DNA of 64,000 nt from assembly GCA_017744355.1 (NCBI GenBank), contig JAGIBK010000003.1, positions 118,547-182,546 on the forward strand, given 5' to 3'. A program made the position numbers and the translations under genes. Source of the stretch: a bacterium (lineage in GTDB: Bacteria > Cyanobacteriota > Sericytochromatia > S15B-MN24 > UBA4093). The notes below the pieces were generated by a model. The model was not told where the DNA came from. It ran no database searches and saw only the letters and a list, made by a program, of their open reading frames with translations. Within the stretch, counting starts at the first letter, position 1; the number at the start of each line of letters is the position of its first letter. Positions 9,687 through 17,675 of this stretch are shown here, piece by piece.

Positions 9687-10358
9687 CTAGCGCGCCTGCT
9701 GCAGGGTGCGCTCCAGGTCCGCCGGTAACACGGTGCGTTCGAGCACGACGGCCGCCTCGGCGGCGATCGCCGCCTTGACCTCGTCCATGGCGACCGGCTT
9801 GCCAAGCAGGGCCTCCATGGAGGTCATGACCCCCGCCTCCATCCCGCACGGGCGGATGGCCTGGAAGCCCCCCAGGTCCGTGGAGACGTTGAGCCCCAGG
9901 CCGTGGTAGGTGACCCAGCGGCGCACCGCGACGCCGATCGACGAGATCTTGCGATCGTCCACCCACACCCCGGTCTTGCCAGGGTTACGGCCGGCCTCGA
10001 TCCCCCAGCGCGACAGGGCGCGGATCTGGATCTCCTCGATCTGGCGCAAGAGACGGTGCAGATCCCGCTCGGCCCCCTCCAGCTTCAGGATGAAGTAGCC
10101 AACCAGCTGCCCCGGCGCATGGTAGGTGGCCTCGCCCCCGCGCTCGATCTCGAAGGTCGGCACCCCCTTCCCCGCCTCGCAAACGTGCTCGGCGGGGTCG
10201 GCCTTGCGGCCCAGGGTGATGACCGGCTCGTGCTCGAGCAGGAGCAGGTGGTCCTCGATGTGGTCGTCCGCCCGCAGGTCCACGAGCTTCTTTTGAAGCT
10301 CCCAGGCCGCCGGGTAGGGGATGCGCCCGAGGTCAGCGACGCGCAGCGGCCGGCTCAC
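9687..10358 (-). CDS. lipB: Octanoyl-[acyl carrier protein] transferase LipB
   Basis: A 223-residue cytoplasmic enzyme that moves the octanoyl group from acyl carrier protein to lipoyl domains, the first step of lipoate synthesis. Family motifs are RGGEATYHAPGQLVGY near residue 73, TGVWVDDRKISSIG with the catalytic Lys137, and the acyl-thioester Cys171 in RPCGMEAG. The start overlaps the end of lpdA by 26 bases, and the stop abuts the VTT gene, so the three are one transcript. With lipA at 16596-17582 it gives the cell de novo lipoylation for the E2 protein encoded nearby. Confidence 0.95.
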   Translation of the reverse strand: MSRPLRVADLGRIPYPAAWELQKKLVDLRADDHIEDHLLLLEHEPVITLGRKADPAEHVCEAGKGVPTFEIERGGEATYHAPGQLVGYFILKLEGAERDLHRLLRQIEEIQIRALSRWGIEAGRNPGKTGVWVDDRKISSIGVAVRRWVTYHGLGLNVSTDLGGFQAIRPCGMEAGVMTSMEALLGKPVAMDEVKAAIAAEAAVVLERTVLPADLERTLQQAR

Positions 10359-11766
10359 GGGAGTCCTTGTTCATAACGTGGATCGCCTCGCCGATGGCGG
10401 CCTTCGCCGCCTCCATGATCCCCTCGGCGAGCGTCGGGTGCGCGTGGACCGTGAGGCTCAGGTCGTCGATGAAAGCCCCCATTTCGAGGGCGAGGCCCGC
10501 CTCGGCCACCAGGTTCGAGGCCTCGGGCCCGACGATGTGGACCCCCAGGACCTCCTGGGTCTTCTTGTCGGCCACGACCTTGACGAAGCCCTCGGTCTCG
10601 CCCGTGGTCATGGCCCGGCCCAGAGCAGCGAAGGGGAACTTGCCGACGACGGCATCGAAGCCCTGCGCCTTGGCCTCGGCCTCGGACATGCCGACCGAGC
10701 CGATCTCGGGATCGGTGAAGACGACCGCGGGGATGGCCTTCACGTCCATGGCCGCCGGGTGACCGGCGATGACCTCGGCGGCCACCTCGGCCTCCTTGGA
10801 GGCCTTGTGGGCGAGCATGGGCTGGCCGGCCAGGTCGCCGATGGCGTAGATGCCGGGCACGTTGGTCCGCATCTGCTTGTCGGTGAGCACGAAGCCCTTG
10901 GCGTCGATGCGCACGCCCACGCGCTCCAGGCCCAGACCCTCGGAGTTGGGACGACGGCCCACCGTCACCAGGATGCGGTCGGCGTCGATCTCGATGGCCT
11001 TGCCGTTCTGGTCGAGCTGGACCTTGGCGCCCATGGGGCCGTCCACGTAGCCCTTGGCGGCAGTTTCGAGCAGGACCTCGACGCCGAGCTTCTTGAGCTG
11101 GCGGCTGAGCAGCTGGGCGATCTCGGGGTCGAAGCCGGGCAGCACCTGGCCCATCCGCTCGACGACCGTGACCTGCGCGCCGAGCTTGGCGTACATCATG
11201 CCCATCTCGAGGCCGATGTAGCCGCCGCCGATGACCACCAGACGCTTGGGAATCTCGGGAAGGGCGAGAGCCTCGGTCGACGAGATGACGCGCTTGCCGT
11301 CGAAGGCGAAGCCCGGAATCTCGATGGGGCGGCTGCCGGTGGCGACGATGACGCTCTGGGCCTCGACCAGCACCGGCCCGTCGTCGGTCTGGACCTCGAC
11401 CTGGTTGGCGGTCTTGAAGGTGGCGGTCCCGTAGAGGACCTCGCCGCCGTTGCCCTTGACCAGCTGGCCGACGCCGCCGGTCAGCTTCTTCACGATGCTG
11501 TCCTTCCAGCCGATCATCTTGGGGAAGTCCACCGAGAAGCCGCCCACGGTGATGCCCATCTGGTCCACCTTCTTGAGCTTCTCGACCGTCTTGGCGGCGG
11601 TGATGAGGGCCTTGGAGGGGATGCAGCCCACGTTGAGGCACACGCCGCCGAGCTGGCCCTTCTCGACCAAGAGCACCTTCTTGCCAAGCTGGGCAAGACG
11701 GATGGCCGCCACGTAGCCCCCGGGGCCCGCACCGATCACCAGGGCTTCGACGTGTTTCTTCTGCAT
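10333..11766 (-). CDS. lpdA: Dihydrolipoamide dehydrogenase (E3)
   Basis: A 477-residue flavoenzyme that reoxidises dihydrolipoyl groups of 2-oxoacid dehydrogenase complexes with NAD. Motifs: N-terminal FAD-binding GAGPGGYVAA, redox disulfide GGVCLNVGCIPSK, NAD-binding GGGYIGLEMG near residue 180, FAD contact AIGDLAG, and the C-terminal catalytic HAHPTLAEG. First gene of the lpdA-lipB-VTT operon. It is separated from the E1/E2 genes by the divergent porin gene and so has its own promoter in the 231-base gap upstream. Confidence 0.96.
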   Translation of the reverse strand: MQKKHVEALVIGAGPGGYVAAIRLAQLGKKVLLVEKGQLGGVCLNVGCIPSKALITAAKTVEKLKKVDQMGITVGGFSVDFPKMIGWKDSIVKKLTGGVGQLVKGNGGEVLYGTATFKTANQVEVQTDDGPVLVEAQSVIVATGSRPIEIPGFAFDGKRVISSTEALALPEIPKRLVVIGGGYIGLEMGMMYAKLGAQVTVVERMGQVLPGFDPEIAQLLSRQLKKLGVEVLLETAAKGYVDGPMGAKVQLDQNGKAIEIDADRILVTVGRRPNSEGLGLERVGVRIDAKGFVLTDKQMRTNVPGIYAIGDLAGQPMLAHKASKEAEVAAEVIAGHPAAMDVKAIPAVVFTDPEIGSVGMSEAEAKAQGFDAVVGKFPFAALGRAMTTGETEGFVKVVADKKTQEVLGVHIVGPEASNLVAEAGLALEMGAFIDDLSLTVHAHPTLAEGIMEAAKAAIGEAIHVMNKDSREPAAARR

Positions 11767-11997
11767 GGGTAGGTTGTCTCCTCGCTGGAAAGCTAGGCAA
11801 AATCGAGCCGTCGACCGCTTTGTCGACGTTATTATTCTACTATCACCGACCGGACCTTGACGACCGGCGAGAAAGCCCTTGCCACCCCCTTCACGAAAGC
11901 GGGGACTTTCGTCTCTAATTGTTCAGGTCTCTCACGCGTTAGGTTAGTCATGGGCTATCCCGCGAGGTAGGCTTGCAACGATGAAAGCGAGGATGAG
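11767..11997. other. Divergent intergenic region (lpdA / porin)
   Basis: This 231-base gap separates the divergent lpdA and porin genes and must hold both promoters. It has an AT-rich core around 11826-11840 (TTATTATTCTACTAT), which on the minus strand reads as possible -10 sequences such as TAGAAT for lpdA, and a GTCGAC repeated at both ends of 11806-11825. No convincing -35 partner or operator is seen. GAGGA lies just before the porin ATG. Confidence 0.4.
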
Positions 11998-13008
11998 ATG
12001 AAGGCGACACGCCTGCTGGCGGTGAGCGTTGGATGTTGGGCTTATGCCGTTTCCCCGGCGAGCGCTCAGGGCGAGGGGTTCAAGCCCGTCGGGCCCGAGG
12101 TGAAGACCACCCTCACCACCTGGTACACCGCCAACACGAACGCCCTCGACGCCTTCTTGATCCGGCGCGTGAACATCGTGGTGAACGGCGAGGTGACGCC
12201 TCAGCTCTCCTACGCCATCATGTTCGACCCTTCCAAGAACCTGGCCCTGCCCACCGTCTCGGCGAGCGCGCCCGGCGGGCCCTTCCAGGTTTCGAGCGGC
12301 GGGGACACCAAGATCCTGCAAGACGCCTACATCGGTGCGAAGTTTCCCGGGGGCATCACGACCCGCTTCGGCCAGTTCAGGCCCCCGCTCTCGGCCGCGG
12401 CCATGGAGTCGGGCTACAAGCAACCGCTCGCAAGGCGCCCCCTCTTCCTCGAAGGCAACTCCTTCGGTTACTACCGGGACGTGGGCTTCCAGGCGAACGC
12501 GCCCGTCCTGCCGTGGCTCTCTGCGACGGTCGGGGTGTTCAACGGAGCGACCACCAACCAGCCCGAAAGCAACGAGGCCAAGGACGTGATCGGCCGCCTG
12601 GAGTTCTCGCCCGGGCCCCAGCTCAAGACGGGCCTCTCATACCTGAGAGGCGTCCGGGGGACGGCCCTGACCTTCGCCGAGCGGCTCGGCGCCAACGCCG
12701 AGTGGAACGCGGGCCCCATGCAGCTTCGCGCCGAGGCCCTGTCCGGCACCGACGGCACCACGAACAAGCTCGGATGGTACGGCCAGGGCGCCTACTACCT
12801 CACCCCCAGCCTGCGGACCGTGCTGCGCTACGAAGAGTGGGACGCCAACCTGGCCGCCGCTGGCGCCCAGCAGAACACCACCCTCGGCCTGAACTGGTAC
12901 TTCAGCGGCTTCAGCCTGGCGGGCCTCAACCTGATCCACGAGAACCACACCGGTCCCGGCGCCCATACCAACGACGCCGCCCTCTTCATCTGGCAGCTGG
13001 TCATTTAG
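11998..13008 (+). CDS. Outer-membrane porin (phosphate-selective porin O/P-like)
   Basis: A 336-residue outer-membrane beta-barrel protein. A signal peptide ends near residue 23 (SPASAQ). The mature protein shows alternating amphipathic strands and OprO/P-type features: the opening strands with FLIRRVNIVVNG, YAIMFDPSK, LQDAYIGAKFP followed by TRFGQFRPPL, and NSFGYYRDVGFQ. These resemble phosphate-selective porin O/P proteins, whose real substrates are varied anions. The ATG at 11998 is preceded by GAGGATGAG. It is monocistronic, sits between lpdA and the E2 gene with no metabolic link that I can see, and ends at a strong shared terminator. Substrate unknown. Confidence 0.8.
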   Translation: MKATRLLAVSVGCWAYAVSPASAQGEGFKPVGPEVKTTLTTWYTANTNALDAFLIRRVNIVVNGEVTPQLSYAIMFDPSKNLALPTVSASAPGGPFQVSSGGDTKILQDAYIGAKFPGGITTRFGQFRPPLSAAAMESGYKQPLARRPLFLEGNSFGYYRDVGFQANAPVLPWLSATVGVFNGATTNQPESNEAKDVIGRLEFSPGPQLKTGLSYLRGVRGTALTFAERLGANAEWNAGPMQLRAEALSGTDGTTNKLGWYGQGAYYLTPSLRTVLRYEEWDANLAAAGAQQNTTLGLNWYFSGFSLAGLNLIHENHTGPGAHTNDAALFIWQLVI

Positions 13009-13016
13009 CCAGCCAA

Positions 13017-13059
13017 AAAGGAATCGGGGGACCCGCGATGCGGGTCCCCCGATTCCTTT
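13017..13059. terminator. Bidirectional rho-independent terminator
   Basis: A perfect 20-bp stem (13017-13036 with 13040-13059) with a three-base loop lies between the convergent porin and E2 genes. The arms start with A residues and end with T residues, so it should work in both directions. Confidence 0.92.
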
Positions 13060-13074
13060 CGATCGAGACTGGGG

Positions 13075-14439
13075 CTAGCTCATCGCCAGCATCAGCTTGG
13101 TCGGGTTCTCGAGCAGCTTGATGACCAGGTTGGTGAACTCCGCGCCCACCGCGCCGTCCACCACGCGGTGGTCGAAGCTGAGGGCCATGTTCATCATCTT
13201 GGCGGCGACGATCTGACCGTCGCGCACCACCGGGCGGTCCTGGATCTTCATGATCGCAAGGATGCCCACCTCGGGGTGGTTGATGATCGGGGTGGCGAAC
13301 AGGCCGCCCACGTTGCCGATGCTCGACAGCGTGAAGGTGCCGCCCTTGAGGTCATCCGGGTTGTTGCGGCCGATACGGGCGCGCTCGGCAACCTCGGAGA
13401 TCTCCTTGGCGAGCTCGAGGATGCTCTTCTTGTCCACGTCCTTGATGACGGGGACGATGAGGCCGTTCTCGCCAGCGACCGCGATGCCCAGGTTGTAGTA
13501 GTGCTTGATGACCAGCTCGCCCGTGGCATCGTCGATGCTCGCGTTGAGGGTCGGGAACTTCTTGAGGGCCGCGACCACCGCCTTCATGATGAAGGGCAGG
13601 TAGGTGAGCTTGATGCCCTCGGCCTCGGCCAGGGGCTTGGACTCGGCGCGCAGCCCGATGAGCTTGGTGGCATCCAGCTCGTCCATGTAGGTGAAGTGGG
13701 GCGCCGTGAACTTGGACTGAACCATCTTCTCGGCGATCTTCTTGCGCACGCCCTTCATGGGGATGCGCTCCTCGGGACCGTAGGAGGCGAGCGGGGTAGC
13801 AGCCGGCACCACCGCAGCGGTGGCCACGGGGGCAGCAGCCGCGACCGGAGCCACAGGAGCAGGAGCGCTCAGGCGCTGATGGAAAGCCGACACGTCCGCC
13901 TTCATCACGCGACCGTTGAAGCCCGAGCCGGGGACGCGGGCGATCTCGACGCCCAGCTCGCGAGCGAGCTTGCGGGTCGCGGGGGTCGCGAGCACGCGGC
14001 GGCCCGGCTCGATGGCGGGCAGCTCGGCGGGGACCTCGGTGAGGATCTCGGCCATGGGGGCGCACTCGGGAAGGCTCTCGGCGATCTGGACCGACGCGCA
14101 CGAGGGAGCCATGACGGCCGCCGCAGGCGCCTCAGGGGCGCTGCTGCCGCCGTGGCCGTGCATGATGGGCGCGGTCTGGCCGGCGGCCATCTCGATGGTG
14201 ACGACCACGTCGCCCACCTTGAGGATCTCGCCTTCCTTGCCGAAGGTCGCGAGGATCTTGCCCTTGCGGGGCGAGGGGATCTCGACGGTCGCCTTGTCGG
14301 TCATGACCTCGAACATGGGCTGGTCTGCGCCCACCTCGTCACCCGGCTTGACCAGCCAGGCGATGAGTTCGCCCTCGACGACCCCTTCGCCGATGTCGGG
14401 GAGACGGAAATCGAAAACGTTGCCGGTAACGGTACTCAT
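13075..14439 (-). CDS. bkdB: 2-oxoacid dehydrogenase E2 (dihydrolipoamide acyltransferase, BCKDH/PDH type)
   Basis: A 454-residue core enzyme of a 2-oxoacid dehydrogenase complex, transferring acyl groups from lipoamide to CoA. Domains: one N-terminal lipoyl domain with the modified Lys in [12 protein letters not shown] near residue 48; a Pro/Ala linker; a peripheral-subunit-binding domain ([15 protein letters not shown], then GFNGRV) near residue 150; an Ala/Pro linker; and the catalytic domain ending in [10 protein letters not shown]. The lipoyl motif resembles branched-chain (BkdB) enzymes more than classic PDH E2. It is the last gene of lipA-E1alpha-E1beta-E2. Pyruvate as an additional or main substrate cannot be excluded. 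Confidence 0.92.
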   Translation of the reverse strand: MSTVTGNVFDFRLPDIGEGVVEGELIAWLVKPGDEVGADQPMFEVMTDKATVEIPSPRKGKILATFGKEGEILKVGDVVVTIEMAAGQTAPIMHGHGGSSAPEAPAAAVMAPSCASVQIAESLPECAPMAEILTEVPAELPAIEPGRRVLATPATRKLARELGVEIARVPGSGFNGRVMKADVSAFHQRLSAPAPVAPVAAAAPVATAAVVPAATPLASYGPEERIPMKGVRKKIAEKMVQSKFTAPHFTYMDELDATKLIGLRAESKPLAEAEGIKLTYLPFIMKAVVAALKKFPTLNASIDDATGELVIKHYYNLGIAVAGENGLIVPVIKDVDKKSILELAKEISEVAERARIGRNNPDDLKGGTFTLSSIGNVGGLFATPIINHPEVGILAIMKIQDRPVVRDGQIVAAKMMNMALSFDHRVVDGAVGAEFTNLVIKLLENPTKLMLAMS

Positions 14440-14454
14440 TCTCTGTCCCGCCTC

Positions 14455-15429
14455 CTAGAAGTTGAGGGTCTTGCGCATCCCCTGGAGGACGCGATCGGCG
14501 CTGGGCAGGTACTCCAGGTCCAGCGTGTAGGGGAAGGGGGTGTCCCAGCCGGTGACGCGGACGATCGGCGCCTCGAGGCTGAGGAGCGCGTGCTCGTTGA
14601 TCAGCGCGATCAGCTCGGCGGCGAAGCCCGCCGACTTGGGGGCCTCCTGGACGATGACCACGCGGCCGGTCTTCTCGACCGACGCGATGATCGTGTCGAT
14701 GTCGAGGGGCACCAGCGAGCGCAGGTCGATCAGCTCGGCGTCGATGCCCTCGGCCTCGGCCTTGGCAAGCGCCTCCATGGCGGTGTGGACCATGGAGCCG
14801 TAGGCGAGGACGGTGATGTCCTTGCCTTCCTTGACGACCTTGGCCTTGCCGATCTCGAGGGTGTAGTCGCCCTCGGGCACGTCACCCTTGGCCGCACGGT
14901 ACATCCGCTTGGGCTCCATGAAGATCACGGGATCGTCCTGGCGCATGGCGGCGAGCAAGAGGCCCTTGGCGTCGTAGGGGTTCGAGGGGATGACGACCTT
15001 GAGGCCGGGGGTCTGGACCCAGTAGGCCTCGTTGGACTGCGAGTGGTAGTGGCCGCCCTTGATGCCGCCGCCGTAGGGGGTGCGGACGACCACCGGGCAG
15101 GGGTACTGACCGCCCGAGCGGTAGCGGTACTTCGCGAGCTCGTTGACGATCTGGTCGAAGGCCGGGTAGATGAAGTCCGCGAACTGCATCTCGGGCACCG
15201 GGCGCAGGCCGTAGAGGGCCATGCCGATGGCGGTGCCCATGATGCCGGCTTCGGAGAGGGGGCAGTCAACGACGCGGTCGGCGCCGAACTGCTCCTGGAG
15301 GCCCGAGGTGGCGCGGAAGACGCCGCCGAACTTGCCCACGTCCTCGCCGAGGATGACCACACGGTCGTCCTGGGCCATCTGGATGCGCAGGGCGTCGTTG
15401 ACGGCCTGGATGATGTTCATCGTGGGCAT
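14455..15429 (-). CDS. bkdAB: 2-oxoacid dehydrogenase E1 beta subunit (BCKDH type)
   Basis: A 324-residue transketolase-like E1 beta subunit that pairs with the next-upstream E1 alpha in thiamine-diphosphate-dependent decarboxylation. Motifs: GEDVGKFGGVFRAT, CPLSEAGIMGTAIGMA, FADFIYPAFDQIVNELAKYR, and the C-terminal GWDTPFPY. The latter two follow branched-chain 2-oxoacid dehydrogenase subunits closely. Start and length fit the family. Only 3 bases separate it from the E1 alpha stop, and 15 from the E2 start, so the subunits are translated from one transcript in near-equal amounts. Confidence 0.93.
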   Translation of the reverse strand: MPTMNIIQAVNDALRIQMAQDDRVVILGEDVGKFGGVFRATSGLQEQFGADRVVDCPLSEAGIMGTAIGMALYGLRPVPEMQFADFIYPAFDQIVNELAKYRYRSGGQYPCPVVVRTPYGGGIKGGHYHSQSNEAYWVQTPGLKVVIPSNPYDAKGLLLAAMRQDDPVIFMEPKRMYRAAKGDVPEGDYTLEIGKAKVVKEGKDITVLAYGSMVHTAMEALAKAEAEGIDAELIDLRSLVPLDIDTIIASVEKTGRVVIVQEAPKSAGFAAELIALINEHALLSLEAPIVRVTGWDTPFPYTLDLEYLPSADRVLQGMRKTLNF

Positions 15430-15432
15430 GAC

Positions 15433-16563
15433 TTAGCGGGCCTCCTTGGACTGCTGCAAGCTATCCATCAGCTCGGCGCGCTGCTCTTGGAGGAAGCGCG
15501 GGATGTCGCTGAAGACGTCGTCGAAGATGGTTTCGGGCGCGGGCGCGGGGGCCTTCTCGGCGGCCTCGGCGGCAGCCAGGACCTCGGCCTTGCAGGCTTC
15601 CTGGATCTCGAGCTCCCACTCGGGGGTCCAGAGGCCCTTCTTGGCGAGGAAGCGCTGGAAGCGCGCGATGGGATCCTTGGCCTCCCAGGCCTTCACTTCC
15701 TCGTCCTTGCGGTAGACGCTGGGGTCGTCCGAGGTCGAGTGGCCGCCGACGCGGTAGGTCACCGCCTCGATCAGGGTGGGGCCGCCGCCGCTGCGGGCCT
15801 TGTCGGCCGCGCGCTTGGTGGCGACGATGACGGCCAAGAGGTCGTTACCGTCGACCAGGACGCCCTCGAAGCCGTAGGCGTTGGCCTTCATGGCGAAGTT
15901 CTCGCTGGCGGTCTGGACCTCGCGGGGGGTCGAGATGGCCCAGCCGTTGTTGCGCAGGAAGAAGACGGTCGGGGTCTTGTACACGCCGGCAAAGTTGAGG
16001 CCCACGTGGAAGTCGCCCTGGCTCGACGCGCCCTCGCCCAGGTAGGTGAGGGTGATGATCGGGTCCTTGCGGAGCTTGGCCGCCCACGCCGCGCCCACCG
16101 CCTGCGGCAGCTGGACCGTCAGGGGGCTCGAGATCGAGACGATGTTCTTGTGGCGGAAGGAGTAGTGGACCGGCATCTGGCGGCCCTTGGTGTAGTCGAG
16201 GCCGTTGCCGTAGCACTGGTGGGCCATCTCCTGCACGGTCACGCCGCGCCAGAGGTAGGCACCCTGCTCACGGTAGCAAGGGAAGATCCAGTCCTCGGCC
16301 CAGAGGGCGAAGGCGGAGCCGACCGAAGCGGCCTCCTCGCCCAGCGAGCCCAGGTAGAAGCCGAGGCGGCCTTGGCGCTGGAGGGTGATCATGCGCTGGT
16401 CGAAGACACGGGTCATGACCATGGTGCGGTAGAGGGCCTTCAGATCCGCATCGGAGATCTCGGGCATCAGCGCGGGATCGGCGGTGTCGTCTTCGCGCAG
16501 GACGGTGAAGAGCGCGGTCGGAACCGACGCGTTCTTGCCGACCTCAAACTCGACTAAACTCAC
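15433..16563 (-). CDS. bkdAA: 2-oxoacid dehydrogenase E1 alpha subunit (BCKDH type)
   Basis: A 376-residue thiamine-diphosphate-binding E1 alpha subunit. The cofactor motif runs from GEGASSQGDFH to RNNGWAIS. The segments KGRQMPVHYSF, SISSPLTVQLPQAVGAA and GGHSTSDDPSVYR match branched-chain 2-oxoacid dehydrogenase E1 alpha rather than pyruvate dehydrogenase E1 alpha. Such enzymes make branched acyl-CoA starters for iso/anteiso fatty acids or serve valine, leucine and isoleucine breakdown, and some also accept pyruvate. The C-terminal 60 residues are Ala/Pro/Glu-rich. The gene starts 32 bases downstream of lipA. Confidence 0.92.
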   Translation of the reverse strand: MSLVEFEVGKNASVPTALFTVLREDDTADPALMPEISDADLKALYRTMVMTRVFDQRMITLQRQGRLGFYLGSLGEEAASVGSAFALWAEDWIFPCYREQGAYLWRGVTVQEMAHQCYGNGLDYTKGRQMPVHYSFRHKNIVSISSPLTVQLPQAVGAAWAAKLRKDPIITLTYLGEGASSQGDFHVGLNFAGVYKTPTVFFLRNNGWAISTPREVQTASENFAMKANAYGFEGVLVDGNDLLAVIVATKRAADKARSGGGPTLIEAVTYRVGGHSTSDDPSVYRKDEEVKAWEAKDPIARFQRFLAKKGLWTPEWELEIQEACKAEVLAAAEAAEKAPAPAPETIFDDVFSDIPRFLQEQRAELMDSLQQSKEAR

Positions 16564-16595
16564 GGGTCTTGTTCTCCTTCAGTGCTTCGGCCGGC

Positions 16596-17582
16596 TTACG
16601 ACGGCTGAAGGCTTGCATCATTGGAAGCGGACGCGGAGGCGTCCTGGGAGAGCTTCGGGTTCTGGCTTTCGATCATGCCCTTGATGAAGAGCTCGCCCGC
16701 GCGGTAGCTGGAGCGGACCAGAGGGCCGCTCGCCACGTAGAGGAAGCCCAGCTCCTCGGCCCATTGCTGGAACTCGGCGAACTTGGCGGGGGTGACGAAG
16801 TCCACGACCTCCAGGTGCTTGGCCGTCGGCCGCAGGTACTGGCCGAAGGTGACGATCTGGCAATCGTACTCGCGCAGGTCGCGCAGGGTCTCCATGATCT
16901 CCTCGTCGGTTTCGCCGAGGCCGACCATGATGGAGGTCTTGGTGACGATCTTGGGGGCGATGCGCTTGGCGTCCGCGAGCACCTTGAGGCTCTGGGCGTA
17001 CTGGGCGCGGCGATCGCGCACCTTGGGAGTCAGGCGTCGCACCGTCTCCACGTTGTGGGCGATGACGTCGGGGGCCGACTCGACCACCGTGCGCAGGGCC
17101 TTGGTGTCGCCCTGAAAATCGGGAATGAGGACCTCGACCAGCACCTTGGGCGTGCGCTCCTTGATGGCGCGAATGACCGCCGCGAAGTGGGCGGCGCCGC
17201 CGTCGGGCAGATCGTCACGGTCGACCGAGGTGAGGACCACGTAGTCGAGCCCCATCACGTCGACCTGGAGAGCGACCTTGGCGGGCTCGTCCGGATCGAG
17301 GGGCAAGCCCTCCTTGGCGGTCTTGATGTGGCAGAAGCGGCAGCCGCGGGTGCAGGTGTCGCCCATGACCATCATGGTGGCGGTGCCCCCGCCCCAGCAC
17401 TCCCCGATGTTGGGGCACGAGGCCTCCTCGCACACGGTGTGGAGGTTGAGGGTGCGGAGGTTCTCCTTGATGGCGAGATAGCGCTCGCCAGCAGGCGGGC
17501 GGATCTTGAGCCATTCGGGCTTGCGCTTGGTATCCATGGGGGTCGTCTCGCTTTCCGGGTCAAATGCCGTTTGAGCGGGCAT
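16596..17582 (-). CDS. lipA: Lipoyl synthase LipA
   Basis: A radical-SAM enzyme that inserts two sulfurs into octanoylated lipoyl domains. It shows both cluster motifs: the auxiliary cluster [12 protein letters not shown] (Cx4Cx5C), which is sacrificed as the sulfur donor, and the radical-SAM cluster CTRGCRFC (Cx3Cx2C). The 328-residue length assumes the start at 17582; an in-frame ATG at 17537 ([11 protein letters not shown]) gives a 313-residue protein that looks equally like family members, and neither has a clear Shine-Dalgarno sequence. Being first in the operon with E1 and E2 ties lipoate supply directly to the complex that uses it. Confidence 0.95.
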   Translation of the reverse strand: MPAQTAFDPESETTPMDTKRKPEWLKIRPPAGERYLAIKENLRTLNLHTVCEEASCPNIGECWGGGTATMMVMGDTCTRGCRFCHIKTAKEGLPLDPDEPAKVALQVDVMGLDYVVLTSVDRDDLPDGGAAHFAAVIRAIKERTPKVLVEVLIPDFQGDTKALRTVVESAPDVIAHNVETVRRLTPKVRDRRAQYAQSLKVLADAKRIAPKIVTKTSIMVGLGETDEEIMETLRDLREYDCQIVTFGQYLRPTAKHLEVVDFVTPAKFAEFQQWAEELGFLYVASGPLVRSSYRAGELFIKGMIESQNPKLSQDASASASNDASLQPS

Positions 17583-17646
17583 TTCGGCACTAGCAGGCCG
17601 CCATTAATGGTACCCGGAGCGAGGCGTTCCGTCAAAGCGGGCCAAA

Positions 17647-17663
17647 GAGGCCGCTGGGGCCTC
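17647..17663 (-). terminator. Weak hairpin terminator after cassette 1
   Basis: A 6-bp GC stem (17647-17652 with 17658-17663) with a five-base loop and a short TTT on the minus-strand downstream side. It lies 12 bases past the end of the last cassette-1 gene and could end that transcript before lipA. Confidence 0.4.
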
Positions 17664-17675
17664 AAATCGCCCGCG

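Noticed and set aside
11998..13008. Pho-box control of the OprO/P-like porin
   Set aside because: No CTGTCAT-type direct repeats are found in the upstream gap.
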